Assembly (NCBI RefSeq): GCF_000416985.1
Contig: NZ_ATDL01000015.1
Location: forward strand, 744,001-808,000
DNA length: 64,000 nt
Source of the DNA: Sphingobacterium paucimobilis HER1398
Lineage (GTDB): Bacteria > Bacteroidota > Bacteroidia > Sphingobacteriales > Sphingobacteriaceae
Direction of reading: 5' to 3'
The notes under the pieces were generated by a model. That model did no database searches. It saw only the letters and a program-made list of their open reading frames with translations, and was not told the DNA's origin. The translations under genes were made by a program, and so were the position numbers. Within the stretch, counting starts at the first letter, position 1. Every line of letters begins with the position of its first letter. Shown piece after piece: positions 1 through 8,278 of this stretch.

Positions 1-189
1 GGCATAGGGCGACAGCATGAAGCCCTTGCTCTTGGCTACACCCGGCCATTCAAACCGCTGCAGCACATAATGCCTGTACCCACGCTCTACAAGATCATGG
101 AACAACTTAACGGTGACCTGCTCGAAGGGAATGTACATAACATGAAGATACGTAAAATAATTGCATCGTTCAATTCGGAAATAAATTGA
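1..189 (+). CDS. C-terminal end of an unidentified protein (cut by window edge)
   Basis: Frame 1 is open from the first base to a TGA at 187-189 and gives a 62-residue tail ending in SFNSEIN. The composition looks like real coding sequence, and the next gene starts 14 bases later, so the two may be cotranscribed. I do not recognise the family. The missing N-terminal part lies outside the window, so no function is proposed. Confidence 0.5.
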   Translation, partial: GIGRQHEALALGYTRPFKPLQHIMPVPTLYKIMEQLNGDLLEGNVHNMKIRKIIASFNSEIN

Positions 190-203
190 TATTTTAGTGT
201 CGT

Positions 204-911
204 ATGAAGGTTATCACATGGAATTGCAATGGTGCATTTAGAAAGAAATTCACTGCACTAGATAATTTAGATGCAGATATTTTGGTAATACAGGAATGCG
301 AGAATCCGGAAACGAGCAAAGACGAGAGTTACATACAGTGGGCTAGCAACTATTTATGGATTGGCAGGAACAAGAATAAAGGACTCGGTGTATTTGCCAA
401 GCCACATATAAGGCTTACACCTCTCCAATGGTCGAATCAATATAAAGATCATACTGTAGATTATTTTCTACCTTGCCGCGTTAATGAAGAATTCAATCTA
501 TTGGCCTGTTGGTGCCACGGGAACAACTCACCTACCTTCGGCTACATTGGTCAGCTTTGGAAATATCTTCAAATCAACCCAAACCTAGAAAACACTTGGG
601 TTGTAGGTGACCTGAACAGCAACAAAATTTGGGACGTATGGGATCGATGGTGGAATCATACGGATGTTATGAACATACTTGATAAAAATGGAATCATGAG
701 TATATACCACCTCCTCACCGGAGAAGAGCAAGGTATGGAAAGTAAAAAAACATTCTTCTTACAGCGTAACCCAACAAAAGCATATCATATTGACTATGTG
801 TTCTGTCCTATCTCATATCTAGCTCCGTCTGCTACACTTGAAGTTCTAGACTTCGACGACTGGAAGCACTTAAGTGATCATGTGCCAGTAATATTTGAGA
901 ACTACTATTAG
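204..911 (+). CDS. endonuclease/exonuclease/phosphatase-fold protein
   Basis: A 235-residue protein with the order of motifs expected for the metal-dependent EEP (DNase I-like) fold: ITWNCNG at the N-terminus, IQECE with a candidate metal-binding Glu31, VVGDLNSN with Asp136 and Asn138, HIDYVF, and SDHVP at the extreme C-terminus supplying the catalytic His. It has no signal peptide and is near minimal length for the fold, so it is probably a cytoplasmic phosphodiesterase or nuclease; the substrate cannot be told from sequence. It follows the partial gene at the window start by 14 bases, which suggests one transcript. A DNA-repair exonuclease (XthA-like) is less likely, since the typical XthA motifs are diverged. 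The fold is well supported, the function is not. Confidence 0.8.
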   Translation: MKVITWNCNGAFRKKFTALDNLDADILVIQECENPETSKDESYIQWASNYLWIGRNKNKGLGVFAKPHIRLTPLQWSNQYKDHTVDYFLPCRVNEEFNLLACWCHGNNSPTFGYIGQLWKYLQINPNLENTWVVGDLNSNKIWDVWDRWWNHTDVMNILDKNGIMSIYHLLTGEEQGMESKKTFFLQRNPTKAYHIDYVFCPISYLAPSATLEVLDFDDWKHLSDHVPVIFENYY

Positions 912-1118
912 TCGTCAAATTAGATATAAATGTTTATAGAAACTAGATTTCAACATTTTCTATTTAGCGTCTCTAAATAATTTACACTTAAACTTCTAAA
1001 AGTTAAGCATTTTCAATATATTTAATATAGATAATGCTTTTATCACTACAAAAATAGTTCATATAAGTAATCTATAATCAAAGAAACACCTTATACACAA
1101 AAAAAACAGACTAAAAAT

Positions 1119-1379
1119 ATGAAAAAAATAACAGGGGTGTACTTAATACACGATGCATATGGCCTGTCCGACGAAAGCTTATCCTTAAATGAGGACGGTA
1201 CTTTTATTTGGCAATATTTAAATGGACAAGAAAAGTATGGAAGTTGGAGCTTTGAAAATCCTAGATTAATTCTTAAAGTTGATGGCCATGGAGGTCAATT
1301 TGAAGATATTTACGTATTTAAAGATGGTAATTGGGTAAACGAATTGGTAAAAGAAAGAACACTAACGTATTTATCTTAA
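1119..1379 (+). CDS. small hypothetical beta-rich protein
   Basis: An 86-residue protein, unrecognised. It alternates short hydrophobic stretches with glycine- and aspartate-containing turns (LNEDGTF, YGSWSF, VDGHGGQ, VFKDGNW), which suggests a small antiparallel beta sheet, perhaps lipocalin-like. There is no signal peptide or membrane segment. It is preceded by about 200 bases of AT-rich non-coding DNA and followed at once by decayed coding sequence, so it may be the surviving part of a larger rearranged locus. No function is proposed. Confidence 0.55.
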   Translation: MKKITGVYLIHDAYGLSDESLSLNEDGTFIWQYLNGQEKYGSWSFENPRLILKVDGHGGQFEDIYVFKDGNWVNELVKERTLTYLS

Positions 1380-1624
1380 AATTAAATCCGACAAGAAAAT
1401 TACAGGTCAAGCTTTAGCTTCTAATTACTTTCCAGAATATCTATCCCAATAGTGTGTGGATTAAGATTGAATCTATTTTTGCAACTTTTGAAGGAAATCT
1501 ATTTTCAAGTCCAAATGAAATTCGCATGATGGTTCTTGGATCTTTGGAAGTTAATAACAGCAAACCATTTAGCAAATTGACACAAGATATCATCGAAGAT
1601 CTAAAAGGTAAAAGTTATATGTGA
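1378..1624 (+). pseudogene. frameshifted coding remnant left of the IS481 element
   Basis: Two overlapping readable stretches in different frames look like one broken gene. The first runs in frame from 1378 and includes KITGQALASNYFPEYLSQ before a TAG at 1450-1452. The second is open from about 1442, includes SIFATFEGNLFSSPNEIRMM and ends in IIEDLKGKSYM at 1622-1624. A single frameshift near 1440 would join them. If the IS is removed at its AAAGTTAT repeats, the second reading would have ended GKSY followed by TGA, so the element sits at the very 3' end of this gene. The family is not recognised. Confidence 0.35.
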
Positions 1625-2657
1625 GATTTACACACATCGTTTCACTTATTTAACTGACAGTCAATCCAATAATTTTGATCCCTTATTCGCTCTCGGCTTC
1701 GGTCGTACATACCATCGACTTCCTCCCATAACGGAGTTTTATTTGATAAATCATTAATTACCTCAATTGGGGTACGGCCCGTTAGAGAACTGTGGGATCT
1801 AAGCCAATTATAATAAAATTGCCATTGTGATAGTAGGTTTGGTAGGTCAGGATCTTTGATATCAACTGTGGAATAAAATTCATCAAGATCAGTTCGTTGT
1901 GTTCTTTCCACCTTTCCATTGAGATGTGGAGAGTCTGGTTTAATAGGCCGAAATTTAATGCCCCATTCCATTAATCTATCTTGAACGCAATAAGCAAAAA
2001 ACTCTTTTCCTCTATCAGTTTGAATGCGCTGTATCGCAAATGGCATTTGTTCCAGCACTGTGTCAAGAAATTTCAGGGTGTTGGTAGCAGTACGCCTTGG
2101 AAATAATTGAAGTACTTTAAATCTGCTACAATCATCTATCGCTGTGTATTGATAAATACCTGGGGTTATTTTACAGACGTCCATTTGTACGCGATCACCC
2201 GGTATTGGTCGGTTATAACGAGTTTGTCTTTTACGATAGTATCGCTTAAGTTTTAAATACTGTTTATTATTCTTTTTAAGAATCTTATGAACAGTTGCTG
2301 TTGAGATTGAGACCCCATATAAACGTTTCATCTCATTAGCAATACTACGATGCCCTAAATTGCGGTTTGTCCTTAACTCCAGAATTCTCTGTTCGTCCTC
2401 TTTTGTTATTCTATGGTGGATTTTATGTGGTCTTCTACTAAGTTCACTTAGACCATCAATACCAAATTCTTTAAATCGTTTAACCCATTTTCTCAGTGTC
2501 GGCCTAGTTATGCCGCACCTTAAACATACAGCCCCTGCATTACCAATGGTCTCATAAAGCTTTACCCATTCAAGGCGCTTTTTCACCTCATTTTTCATTA
2601 CTGTTGATTTATGTTAAAATGATGGTAAAGCTGGTCGTTCTACCATCATTTTAACAT
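1619..2657 (-). mobile_element. IS481-family insertion sequence
   Basis: A 1039-bp interval carries one intact transposase on the minus strand and is bounded by the direct repeat AAAGTTAT (1611-1618 and 2658-2665), the likely target duplication. The outer ends read ATGTGAGATT on the left and, complemented, ATGTTAAAAT on the right, so terminal similarity is weak and the exact boundaries are provisional. The target is the overlap between the 3' ends of two convergent short genes: both flanks continue into readable coding frames. Confidence 0.7.
1642..2598 (-). CDS. IS481-family DDE transposase
   Basis: A 318-residue intact transposase. Residues 1-110 hold two helix-turn-helix segments (AVCLRCGITRPTLRKWVKRF and SIANEMKRLYGVSISTATVH). 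The RNase H-like catalytic core follows with DDE residues Asp140 (VQMD), Asp195 (QTDRG) and Glu231 (GKVERTQ), and a C-terminal YNWLRSHSSLTGRTP stretch typical of IS481 and IS3-like integrase cores. Length, single-ORF organisation and the lack of a frameshift separate it from IS3. It is the only gene of the element at 1619-2657 and appears functional. Confidence 0.93.
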   Translation of the reverse strand: MKNEVKKRLEWVKLYETIGNAGAVCLRCGITRPTLRKWVKRFKEFGIDGLSELSRRPHKIHHRITKEDEQRILELRTNRNLGHRSIANEMKRLYGVSISTATVHKILKKNNKQYLKLKRYYRKRQTRYNRPIPGDRVQMDVCKITPGIYQYTAIDDCSRFKVLQLFPRRTATNTLKFLDTVLEQMPFAIQRIQTDRGKEFFAYCVQDRLMEWGIKFRPIKPDSPHLNGKVERTQRTDLDEFYSTVDIKDPDLPNLLSQWQFYYNWLRSHSSLTGRTPIEVINDLSNKTPLWEEVDGMYDRSRERIRDQNYWIDCQLNK

Positions 2658-2660
2658 AAA
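2608..2660. repeat. 20-bp perfect inverted repeat at the IS481 right end
   Basis: TTTATGTTAAAATGATGGTA at 2608-2627 is exactly complemented at 2641-2660, with a 13-base loop. It lies directly upstream of the transposase start, so it covers the promoter side of the IS and reaches 3 bases into the flanking repeat. It could be a transposase-binding dyad, a translation-blocking hairpin, or two abutting copies of an IS end. Confidence 0.85.
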
Positions 2661-2801
2661 GTTATTGAAAGGATCTATATGAATTCCACATATTAGACTT
2701 CTGCTGTAATCCACTAGTGCACCTTCATGCATTGCCCAACCAAAGTCGCTGATATAATAATTACCTCCATTGAAATACCTGTCTTTGTCGAACTGGGGCA
2801 T
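2646..2801 (-). CDS. small ORF whose 3' end is replaced by the IS481 element
   Basis: An ATG at 2801, 6 bases after a good GGAGG, opens a 51-codon frame beginning MPQFDKDRYFNGG and containing YYISDFGWAMHE and CGIHIDPFNNF. It ends MLK-TGA inside the IS end. Without the IS the frame would read on through YLLDLR to a stop, so the original protein was about 54 residues. It lies 40 bases downstream of the secreted-protein gene at 2842-3390 on the same strand and may share its transcript. The family is not recognised. Confidence 0.45.
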   Translation of the reverse strand: MPQFDKDRYFNGGNYYISDFGWAMHEGALVDYSRSLICGIHIDPFNNFMLK

Positions 2802-2841
2802 ATTCAGCCTCCATGTTAATTCTCTAACTCCTTAAAACCTA

Positions 2842-3390
2842 TTAAGTTTTCTTTTTATCCTTAAAATACTTCTTAGGATAAAGTTCTAAAGTTATTGGAT
2901 ACTCCTTAATCTCCCCATTGATTTGTAAAGCTGGGACTACTCTATTAACTAGAGGCACTCCCATTTTCTTGTAATGGTTATCAGCTCCAAAAAAATCAAA
3001 TACAGCTTTCTCTGCCTTCATTTTAGCCAAAAAGTTCGACTCTGGCGCTATCTTTTGAGGCTTCATATTATCAACCTGAGCAGTATGAAACATTCCCATT
3101 TCAATTTTACTCACCCCAGCATTGTCAACACGTTCGCTATTACCATTCAACACAAAGTAACTATCAGTCCATATAATATCTATCGACTTATCTGTCTTGT
3201 TAAAAATATTAAAATTGATTTGTTGATTTGAAGCACTATTGAATGTAATCTTCACATATTCATCTTCCAAAATAAACTTGTCGGGATGCTGGTTATTTAT
3301 AGTTGATTGGATATAAGAGATCTTCTTGACGTCTTGCGAAAAACCACTAGTGACAACAAAACACAGCAGAAATAATAGATATTTTTTCAT
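2842..3390 (-). CDS. hypothetical secreted protein
   Basis: A 182-residue protein with a clear Sec signal peptide (MKKYLLFLLCFVVTSGFSQ, probable cleavage after Ser18 or Gln19) and no lipobox, so it is probably periplasmic or exported. The mature part is polar and beta-rich (YVKITFNSASNQQINFNIFN), with no catalytic motif that I recognise. A small IS-damaged ORF lies just downstream on the same strand. Function unknown. Confidence 0.6.
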   Translation of the reverse strand: MKKYLLFLLCFVVTSGFSQDVKKISYIQSTINNQHPDKFILEDEYVKITFNSASNQQINFNIFNKTDKSIDIIWTDSYFVLNGNSERVDNAGVSKIEMGMFHTAQVDNMKPQKIAPESNFLAKMKAEKAVFDFFGADNHYKKMGVPLVNRVVPALQINGEIKEYPITLELYPKKYFKDKKKT

Positions 3391-3516
3391 AATAAAAGTA
3401 TTTCACAAAAATACGAAAAGGGAAAAGAAAAAAAGAATAAACTCGGATAAGCATTATTTCTTTGAACTATCAATAGCAAAACTGCAAACCAACCTTTAAG
3501 TCCAACTGTAATTATT

Positions 3517-3651
3517 ATGGATATGACTTTGAATACATTCTATTTTCACCATAAAGAAAACCCATATTCAAATCATGCGAAAGAATTCTTTGATAAATAC
3601 TGCGAAAAGGTAAAAACACAGTTAAATGAGTTAGATAATTGTGATAAATAG
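3517..3651 (+). CDS. possible short ORF or C-terminal remnant
   Basis: A 44-residue frame from ATG 3517, with GFFDKYCEK-like charged helical character (EFFDKYCEKVKTQLNELDN). The same frame is open upstream to 3466 without a start, so it may be the tail of a decayed gene instead of a complete small gene. It lies among other debris between the secreted protein and the two-component operon. No family is recognised. Confidence 0.3.
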   Translation: MDMTLNTFYFHHKENPYSNHAKEFFDKYCEKVKTQLNELDNCDK

Positions 3652-3680
3652 ATATAGTTAGGAAGCCGTCAAGTCAGCTT

Positions 3681-3732
3681 CTCTGTTGAAACTTGTGCTT
3701 GCTTTGGCGAAAACACACAGGATATGAACTAG
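3681..3732 (+). pseudogene. truncated paralogue of the lipoprotein gene at 6491-6952
   Basis: Bases 3681-3725 match 6781-6825 at 41 of 45 positions. Both encode VETCACFGENTQD, and three of the four differences (C/T, C/T and G/A) are synonymous third-position changes. After this the copy ends at once in MN-TAG. The pattern points to a paralogous coding sequence that diverged under selection and was then cut down, not a recent partial duplication. Confidence 0.7.
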
Positions 3733-3741
3733 ATTATCAAT

Positions 3742-4374
3742 TTAAATCAACTGATTTTCGGTGGCTATTTTAACCAATTCCATCATATTTTTTGCTTTAA
3801 ACTTTTGCAATAAATTTCGACGATGTGTCTCTACCGTTATCACAGAAATAAATAATTGTTCGGCTATTTCAGCAGAAGTATTACCTTTGGTAATTGCCTG
3901 AAGAATTTGCTTTTCTCTTTTGGTTAATCTGGGAAGCTCAAAATCTGTAACTGAAGTCCGTAGCATAATTTCCTGCACTTCTTTACTTAAAGCCAAATCA
4001 CCGATCAATGCCTTTTCTATGCCTTCTATTATTTCTTGGGAATCGGCATTTTTTAAGATATAGCCATTTCCTCCATTTTCTAAAAAACGAAAAATAATAC
4101 TTCGTTCAGCTTGATTGCTTAATGCAATGACGACAGATTGGGGTGCTTTTTGTTTGATTATTTTGCAAAAATCCAATCCGTTTCCATCGCTCAAAACAAT
4201 ATCCAGCAAAACGACATCTATTTTGTTTTCCTGAATGAAATCTATGACAGTAGCTCCTTTGGTAAAGGAAAAAACGTGAAGTTTAGTATCTTTTTCTAAT
4301 AGTGATTTCAATCCTTCTAAAATCATTGGATGGTCATCAACTATGGCAAGTTTTATATTATTTTTATCATACAT
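3742..4374 (-). CDS. NarL/FixJ-type response regulator
   Basis: A two-domain transcriptional regulator of about 210 residues. The receiver domain (roughly 7-125) has the acidic pair Asp13-Asp14 (IVDDHP), phospho-acceptor Asp58 (VVLLDIVLSDG), and the conserved Ser (ALSNQ) and Lys (YILKNA) positions. The LuxR/GerE helix-turn-helix (roughly 145-205) contains LTKREKQILQAITKGNTS and SVITVETHRRNLLQKF. I prefer the start MYDKNN at 4374, which overlaps the upstream kinase stop by 8 bases and implies translational coupling. Its partner is the TPR kinase directly upstream. The target genes are unknown; the adjacent lipoprotein and OmpA-like genes are plausible. Confidence 0.92.
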   Translation of the reverse strand: MYDKNNIKLAIVDDHPMILEGLKSLLEKDTKLHVFSFTKGATVIDFIQENKIDVVLLDIVLSDGNGLDFCKIIKQKAPQSVVIALSNQAERSIIFRFLENGGNGYILKNADSQEIIEGIEKALIGDLALSKEVQEIMLRTSVTDFELPRLTKREKQILQAITKGNTSAEIAEQLFISVITVETHRRNLLQKFKAKNMMELVKIATENQLI

Positions 4375-6328
4375 AACATTCCACATTTATGGTAGTTCCT
4401 TCTCCTTTATTCGAAGTAATTTCAACCGTTCCGTTAATCAATTTAACTCTATTTTGTATATTTTTTAAACCTAATCCATATACGATTTCAGATTTATCAA
4501 AGCCTATTCCGTCATCTTCAATGGTTAAATTAAGGACATTGTTATTTTGGCTGATTTGTACAATGACATTGGTTGCCTGAGCGTATTTTGTAATGTTGCT
4601 AATGCTTTCCTGTGCGATACGATACAACGCCATTTGTGTTTTAAACGGAGTGTTTTCTGACAAATTAAAGGCTTCGAACTGAATAGCAAACTGTTTTTGT
4701 GTCATCGCTTCGCACAATTCTTTAAGAGCGATTTCCAAACCAAGGTTTTTCAGTGTTTCGGGCATCAGATTCCTGGAAATACGACGCATTTCAACAATAG
4801 ATTTATCTAATTTTTCAATTACGTTTTCTTTATTAAACGAATCATTTGATGAAATAGTCATTCGTATATTTGCTAACATACCGCCCATGCTATCGTGTAA
4901 ATCCTGTGCAATTCGCTGGCGTTCCTGTTCTTCACCTTGTAATATTGCTTGTGTTGCTTCGTATTTGCGTTGATTTTCTATATGAAGTAAATCCTGCTCA
5001 TGACTCAGACTGATTTGTTTGTTTAACTTTTGTTGTTTCTTGTAATTGATAAAAATTAAAAAAGCAATAACCAGGCTTAATATAAGAGCAATAACCAAAA
5101 TAGTAATTCGTAGATTCTTGTTTTTGCTCAATAATTCATTTGCTTTTTTCTCTTTTTCTAAATCGTTTATTTTTTGTTGTTTATCAGCTGTTTGATGCAA
5201 AATTTCCAGTTCGTTCATGTTTTCTAACAACTTGTTTTGTTGTAAGCTATCACCTAACAAACTTGCTTTTTTCATCCATTGATAGGCTTCTTTATGTTCG
5301 CCCAAAACATCGTTAACCACTGCTAATTGAGTATAAGTTATTCTGCGATTTACAGCTTCTTTAGCCAATACTTTTTCAGCTAAAATATGCTCTAACTGTG
5401 CTTTTGCTTTGCGATAATCTTTTTGCATCAAGTACACATTGTACATTCTAAAATACAACAGGTGCAATAATTTGGTTTGATTGCTCTCTTTGGCTAATTT
5501 GGCACCTTTACTTAGGCTGGCTAATGCGTTATCAAAATCCTGAATAGTAGTAGAATACATCGCTTCCTGATAATAATAATTAGGATAATGTTGTGATTCA
5601 GGAAAAGGATTCAGAAGCTCTTTTGCCTGATCTAAATATATCTTAGCTGTTTTACTATCGGGTTTGTAGCAATAATTGCTCACCAAATTAAAGTAAGTAA
5701 TCAGGTGTACACTATTCTTGTTTTTTATTTTATCAAGTTGTTCTAAGGCTTTTTTATGATACTCTTCAGCCTTGTCAAATTGCCCAACTGACATAAAGGT
5801 AAGTCCTAATTGCGTATAATTGTACGCTAATAATTCGGTATTATTACTTTTTTCGCTCAACGGAATACAATATTCTGTAAGCGTTTTAACCATATAATCA
5901 TATCCTTTGTCTTCTACTTGTATATAAGCATAATTATACCATGATTTAATTAAAAAAACGATGTTGTGGGAATCGTTTTCAAGAGCTTTTATAGCTTGCT
6001 CGTAATATGTTTTTGCTTGTGATTTACTACCTTGGTTAGCATAGAAAACACCTTGATAGTATTCTAAAATTCCTTTAGCTAATGTGTTTTTTTGAGAAGA
6101 TGATAGTATTTTATCAAGTGCTTGTTTACTTTTTAAACTATCTGTTTGTGCCCAATATTCAGACAGTAAAAGCGTATTATACAAGCGAACACTATCACTT
6201 TTCGTATTTTCAATGGTACGATTAATTTGTTTTACATAAGCTACTTCGTCTAAAGGAACCAGTTGTTGGGCTTGTAACATATTGCCTAAAAACAGCGTAA
6301 CTATTATGATCAGAGAGTTTCTATACAT
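4367..6328 (-). CDS. TPR-containing sensor histidine kinase
   Basis: The preferred start is MYRNSLIIIVTLFLGNMLQA (a signal peptide) at 6328, not the longer frame from 6373. The periplasmic part, about 380 residues, is a run of tetratricopeptide-like helical repeats (for example YNYTQLGLTFMSVGQFDKAEEYHKKALEQL). It is followed by a membrane helix (ITILVIALILSLVIAFLIFI), a coiled-coil linker, a HisKA_3 dimerisation helix with phospho-acceptor His in RIAQDLHDSMGG, and a HATPase_c domain (DDGIGFD, GLGLKNIQNRV, GEGTTINV). This is the usual Bacteroidota layout of TPR-sensing NarL-family kinases. It is coupled to the response regulator immediately downstream. The signal sensed is unknown. Confidence 0.92.
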   Translation of the reverse strand: MYRNSLIIIVTLFLGNMLQAQQLVPLDEVAYVKQINRTIENTKSDSVRLYNTLLLSEYWAQTDSLKSKQALDKILSSSQKNTLAKGILEYYQGVFYANQGSKSQAKTYYEQAIKALENDSHNIVFLIKSWYNYAYIQVEDKGYDYMVKTLTEYCIPLSEKSNNTELLAYNYTQLGLTFMSVGQFDKAEEYHKKALEQLDKIKNKNSVHLITYFNLVSNYCYKPDSKTAKIYLDQAKELLNPFPESQHYPNYYYQEAMYSTTIQDFDNALASLSKGAKLAKESNQTKLLHLLYFRMYNVYLMQKDYRKAKAQLEHILAEKVLAKEAVNRRITYTQLAVVNDVLGEHKEAYQWMKKASLLGDSLQQNKLLENMNELEILHQTADKQQKINDLEKEKKANELLSKNKNLRITILVIALILSLVIAFLIFINYKKQQKLNKQISLSHEQDLLHIENQRKYEATQAILQGEEQERQRIAQDLHDSMGGMLANIRMTISSNDSFNKENVIEKLDKSIVEMRRISRNLMPETLKNLGLEIALKELCEAMTQKQFAIQFEAFNLSENTPFKTQMALYRIAQESISNITKYAQATNVIVQISQNNNVLNLTIEDDGIGFDKSEIVYGLGLKNIQNRVKLINGTVEITSNKGEGTTINVECYV

Positions 6329-6490
6329 CACTAAATAATTAAACCGCAAATATCCAAATAAAAGAACTGTCATTTTCTGTTTTCAGAAAAAATCATGGTA
6401 AACCATTAGAAACAATATCAAGGTTTTCGATGATTGTTCGCACTTCGTTTTTTATAGAAATTTGCGTTTCATCATAAAATTGAAATAGTC

Positions 6491-6952
6491 ATGAAAAAAG
6501 TAAACGCAAAAATTGCACTTTTAGCACTTGCATCGGTATTAACATTGGGAACATTAACCACAAGCTGTAGTAAAGATGATGACAATGGGAGTGAACAACC
6601 AGCACAAGGTACTATTGATGCTGCCGTTGGAACGTACAAAGGAAAGTTAAGTACATCTGATAAATATGGCGTATATGAATGGTACGATGCTATTGTTATC
6701 GTTACAAAAGAAGGAAGTAATAAATTAAAAGTTACCGCAAAATCAGGGGAAGAATATTCGTATGTAACTCCTAAAACTTTCACTGTTGAAACTTGTGCTT
6801 GTTTTGGTGAAAACACACAAGATATTGTTTCCCTAACAGGTAGTTTAGAAGGCATTTTTCATTTTTATGGCTCTAATAAAAACATTAATGTTACTACAGA
6901 TGAACAATCCGGAACAGATGTTTATTTTCGTTTTGAGGGCGCAAAACAATAA
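6491..6952 (+). CDS. small lipoprotein
   Basis: A 153-residue protein with a lipoprotein signal peptide ending LTTSC, followed by SKDDDNGSEQ, a typical Bacteroidota lipobox with an acidic spacer, so it is probably anchored in the outer membrane. The mature domain is beta-rich (VGTYKGKLSTSDKYG, YDAIVIVTKEG) with two cysteines in ETCACFGE. The family is not recognised. It is divergent from the two-component operon and is followed by a tiny membrane protein and an OmpA-like lipoprotein. A truncated paralogue fragment lies downstream of the response regulator, at 3681-3732. Confidence 0.75.
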   Translation: MKKVNAKIALLALASVLTLGTLTTSCSKDDDNGSEQPAQGTIDAAVGTYKGKLSTSDKYGVYEWYDAIVIVTKEGSNKLKVTAKSGEEYSYVTPKTFTVETCACFGENTQDIVSLTGSLEGIFHFYGSNKNINVTTDEQSGTDVYFRFEGAKQ

Positions 6953-7008
6953 ATCAGGTTCTAATTTAAATTATTATCTTTAGCCTATCAAAACCAAGTA
7001 ATAGTATA

Positions 7009-7203
7009 ATGAGAAAATTTCACCCATTTTTTTCCATCGGAACAGTAGGAATGATTGTAATAGCCTGCCTTCATATATTTTTAGCATTAGGTCTGTCATT
7101 GATCTCGATTCACGCTGTTTTTTTTACTCTTTATCCAGTATTCTTGACTTTTTTGATATTAGGAGTTATCCTCACCGCTAAAAAACAAAAGATTTTTGTA
7201 TAA
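7009..7203 (+). CDS. small two-helix membrane protein
   Basis: A 64-residue protein, almost wholly hydrophobic, with two predicted membrane helices (about 9-33 and 36-56) and a basic C-terminus (LTAKKQKIFV). It sits 56 bases after the lipoprotein gene and 19 bases before the probable ATG of the OmpA-like gene, so the three are probably one transcript. The family is not recognised. Confidence 0.6.
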   Translation: MRKFHPFFSIGTVGMIVIACLHIFLALGLSLISIHAVFFTLYPVFLTFLILGVILTAKKQKIFV

Positions 7204-7222
7204 TAAAACTGAGTATATTAAA

Positions 7223-8233
7223 ATGAAAAAAACAGTCCTTATTCTTGCGTTATCAGCATTGATTGTATCTTGTAATCAAGCAAACAAACAGCAAGAAAAT
7301 AACGAATCTAATGCCGTAGAAACTTCTGTCGAAGCAAACGAAGGCAAAACAGAAGAAGCTAATTCTTCGGCTGAATTCAATATAGAAGATATCGCTTTCT
7401 CTACTGCCGATATTGGCGATTTTCCTTTTATTAATTTACCTAAAGGATTAGAAGCTCGAAAAGGTGCCATACTAAAAAACTTTGATGTTTGTTTCTTTCC
7501 CATAAATGGTGTAATGACACCTTTTGAAGGTAAATTGTATAAAGCAAATGTTTCTGCGGTTCGTAGCGAAGGATATTCGCAACGCTACTTTGAGAAAAGC
7601 ATGGAGGATTATTTGCTTTCCGTCGGAGCGGTTAAGGTTTTTGATGGCGAAATCACCAAAGAAGAATACGAACGTTATAACAAACAAGACCCTAATAAAG
7701 GTGCTTCTGGAGATATGGGGTATTGGGATCAAAACATGAAATTGTATGTTATTCGTACCAAGGAAAAAGGGAATGTTTATATTCAATTCACTTCCACTAA
7801 TGCGGGAGGAACATTAAATGTATTACAAGAAGAAGCTTTTCAACAAACCATTACCAAGATAACGGCTGATGAAATTATAAAGGATTTGACTGAAAAAGGT
7901 AAGTCGATTTTATATATCAATTTTGATGTAGATAAATCAAATATCACTACCGAAGGGAAAGAAGTGGTTACGCAAATTGCAGAAGCATTGCAAAACGATA
8001 AAAGTCTGAAAATTGCTATTGAAGGGCATACCGACAATACAGGCGATGCGTCACACAATAAAACGCTATCTGATGCTCGGGCAAATTCTGTAATGAATGC
8101 TTTGATTACAAATGGAATTGACAAAGCTCGATTAACCGCAAAAGGTTTCGGTGCTGAAAAACCTTTGGTGGCAAACAATTCCGAGGAGAATAAAGCTAAA
8201 AACCGCAGGGTAGAATTAGTAAAAGTTAATTAG
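7223..8233 (+). CDS. OmpA-family peptidoglycan-binding lipoprotein
   Basis: The start is taken at MKKTVLILALSALIVSC (7223), because it gives a lipoprotein signal peptide with Cys17; the frame extends nine codons further upstream without adding sense. After an acidic linker and a middle domain of about 170 residues of unknown type, the C-terminal 110 residues are an OmpA domain: INFDVDKSNI, IEGHTDNTGD, LSDARANSVMNALI and NRRVELVKVN. It is likely to tether the envelope to peptidoglycan noncovalently. A strong intrinsic terminator follows 7 bases after the stop. Confidence 0.9.
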   Translation: MKKTVLILALSALIVSCNQANKQQENNESNAVETSVEANEGKTEEANSSAEFNIEDIAFSTADIGDFPFINLPKGLEARKGAILKNFDVCFFPINGVMTPFEGKLYKANVSAVRSEGYSQRYFEKSMEDYLLSVGAVKVFDGEITKEEYERYNKQDPNKGASGDMGYWDQNMKLYVIRTKEKGNVYIQFTSTNAGGTLNVLQEEAFQQTITKITADEIIKDLTEKGKSILYINFDVDKSNITTEGKEVVTQIAEALQNDKSLKIAIEGHTDNTGDASHNKTLSDARANSVMNALITNGIDKARLTAKGFGAEKPLVANNSEENKAKNRRVELVKVN

Positions 8234-8240
8234 TATCAAA

Positions 8241-8277
8241 AAGCTGCTTCTTCCGGCCAAGAAGCAGCTTTTTTTTT
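8241..8277 (+). terminator. intrinsic terminator of the lipoprotein/OmpA operon
   Basis: A perfect 12-bp stem (AAGCTGCTTCTT, loop CCGGCC, AAGAAGCAGCTT) is followed by seven further T. It begins 7 bases after the OmpA-like stop codon and overlaps the lost 5' end of the next, broken lipoprotein gene. Confidence 0.95.
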
Positions 8278-8278
8278 A

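Noticed and set aside
6472..6855. 127-codon open frame on the minus strand.
   Set aside because: It is antisense to the lipoprotein gene at 6491-6952, which has a signal peptide and lipobox; the minus-strand translation has no coding character.
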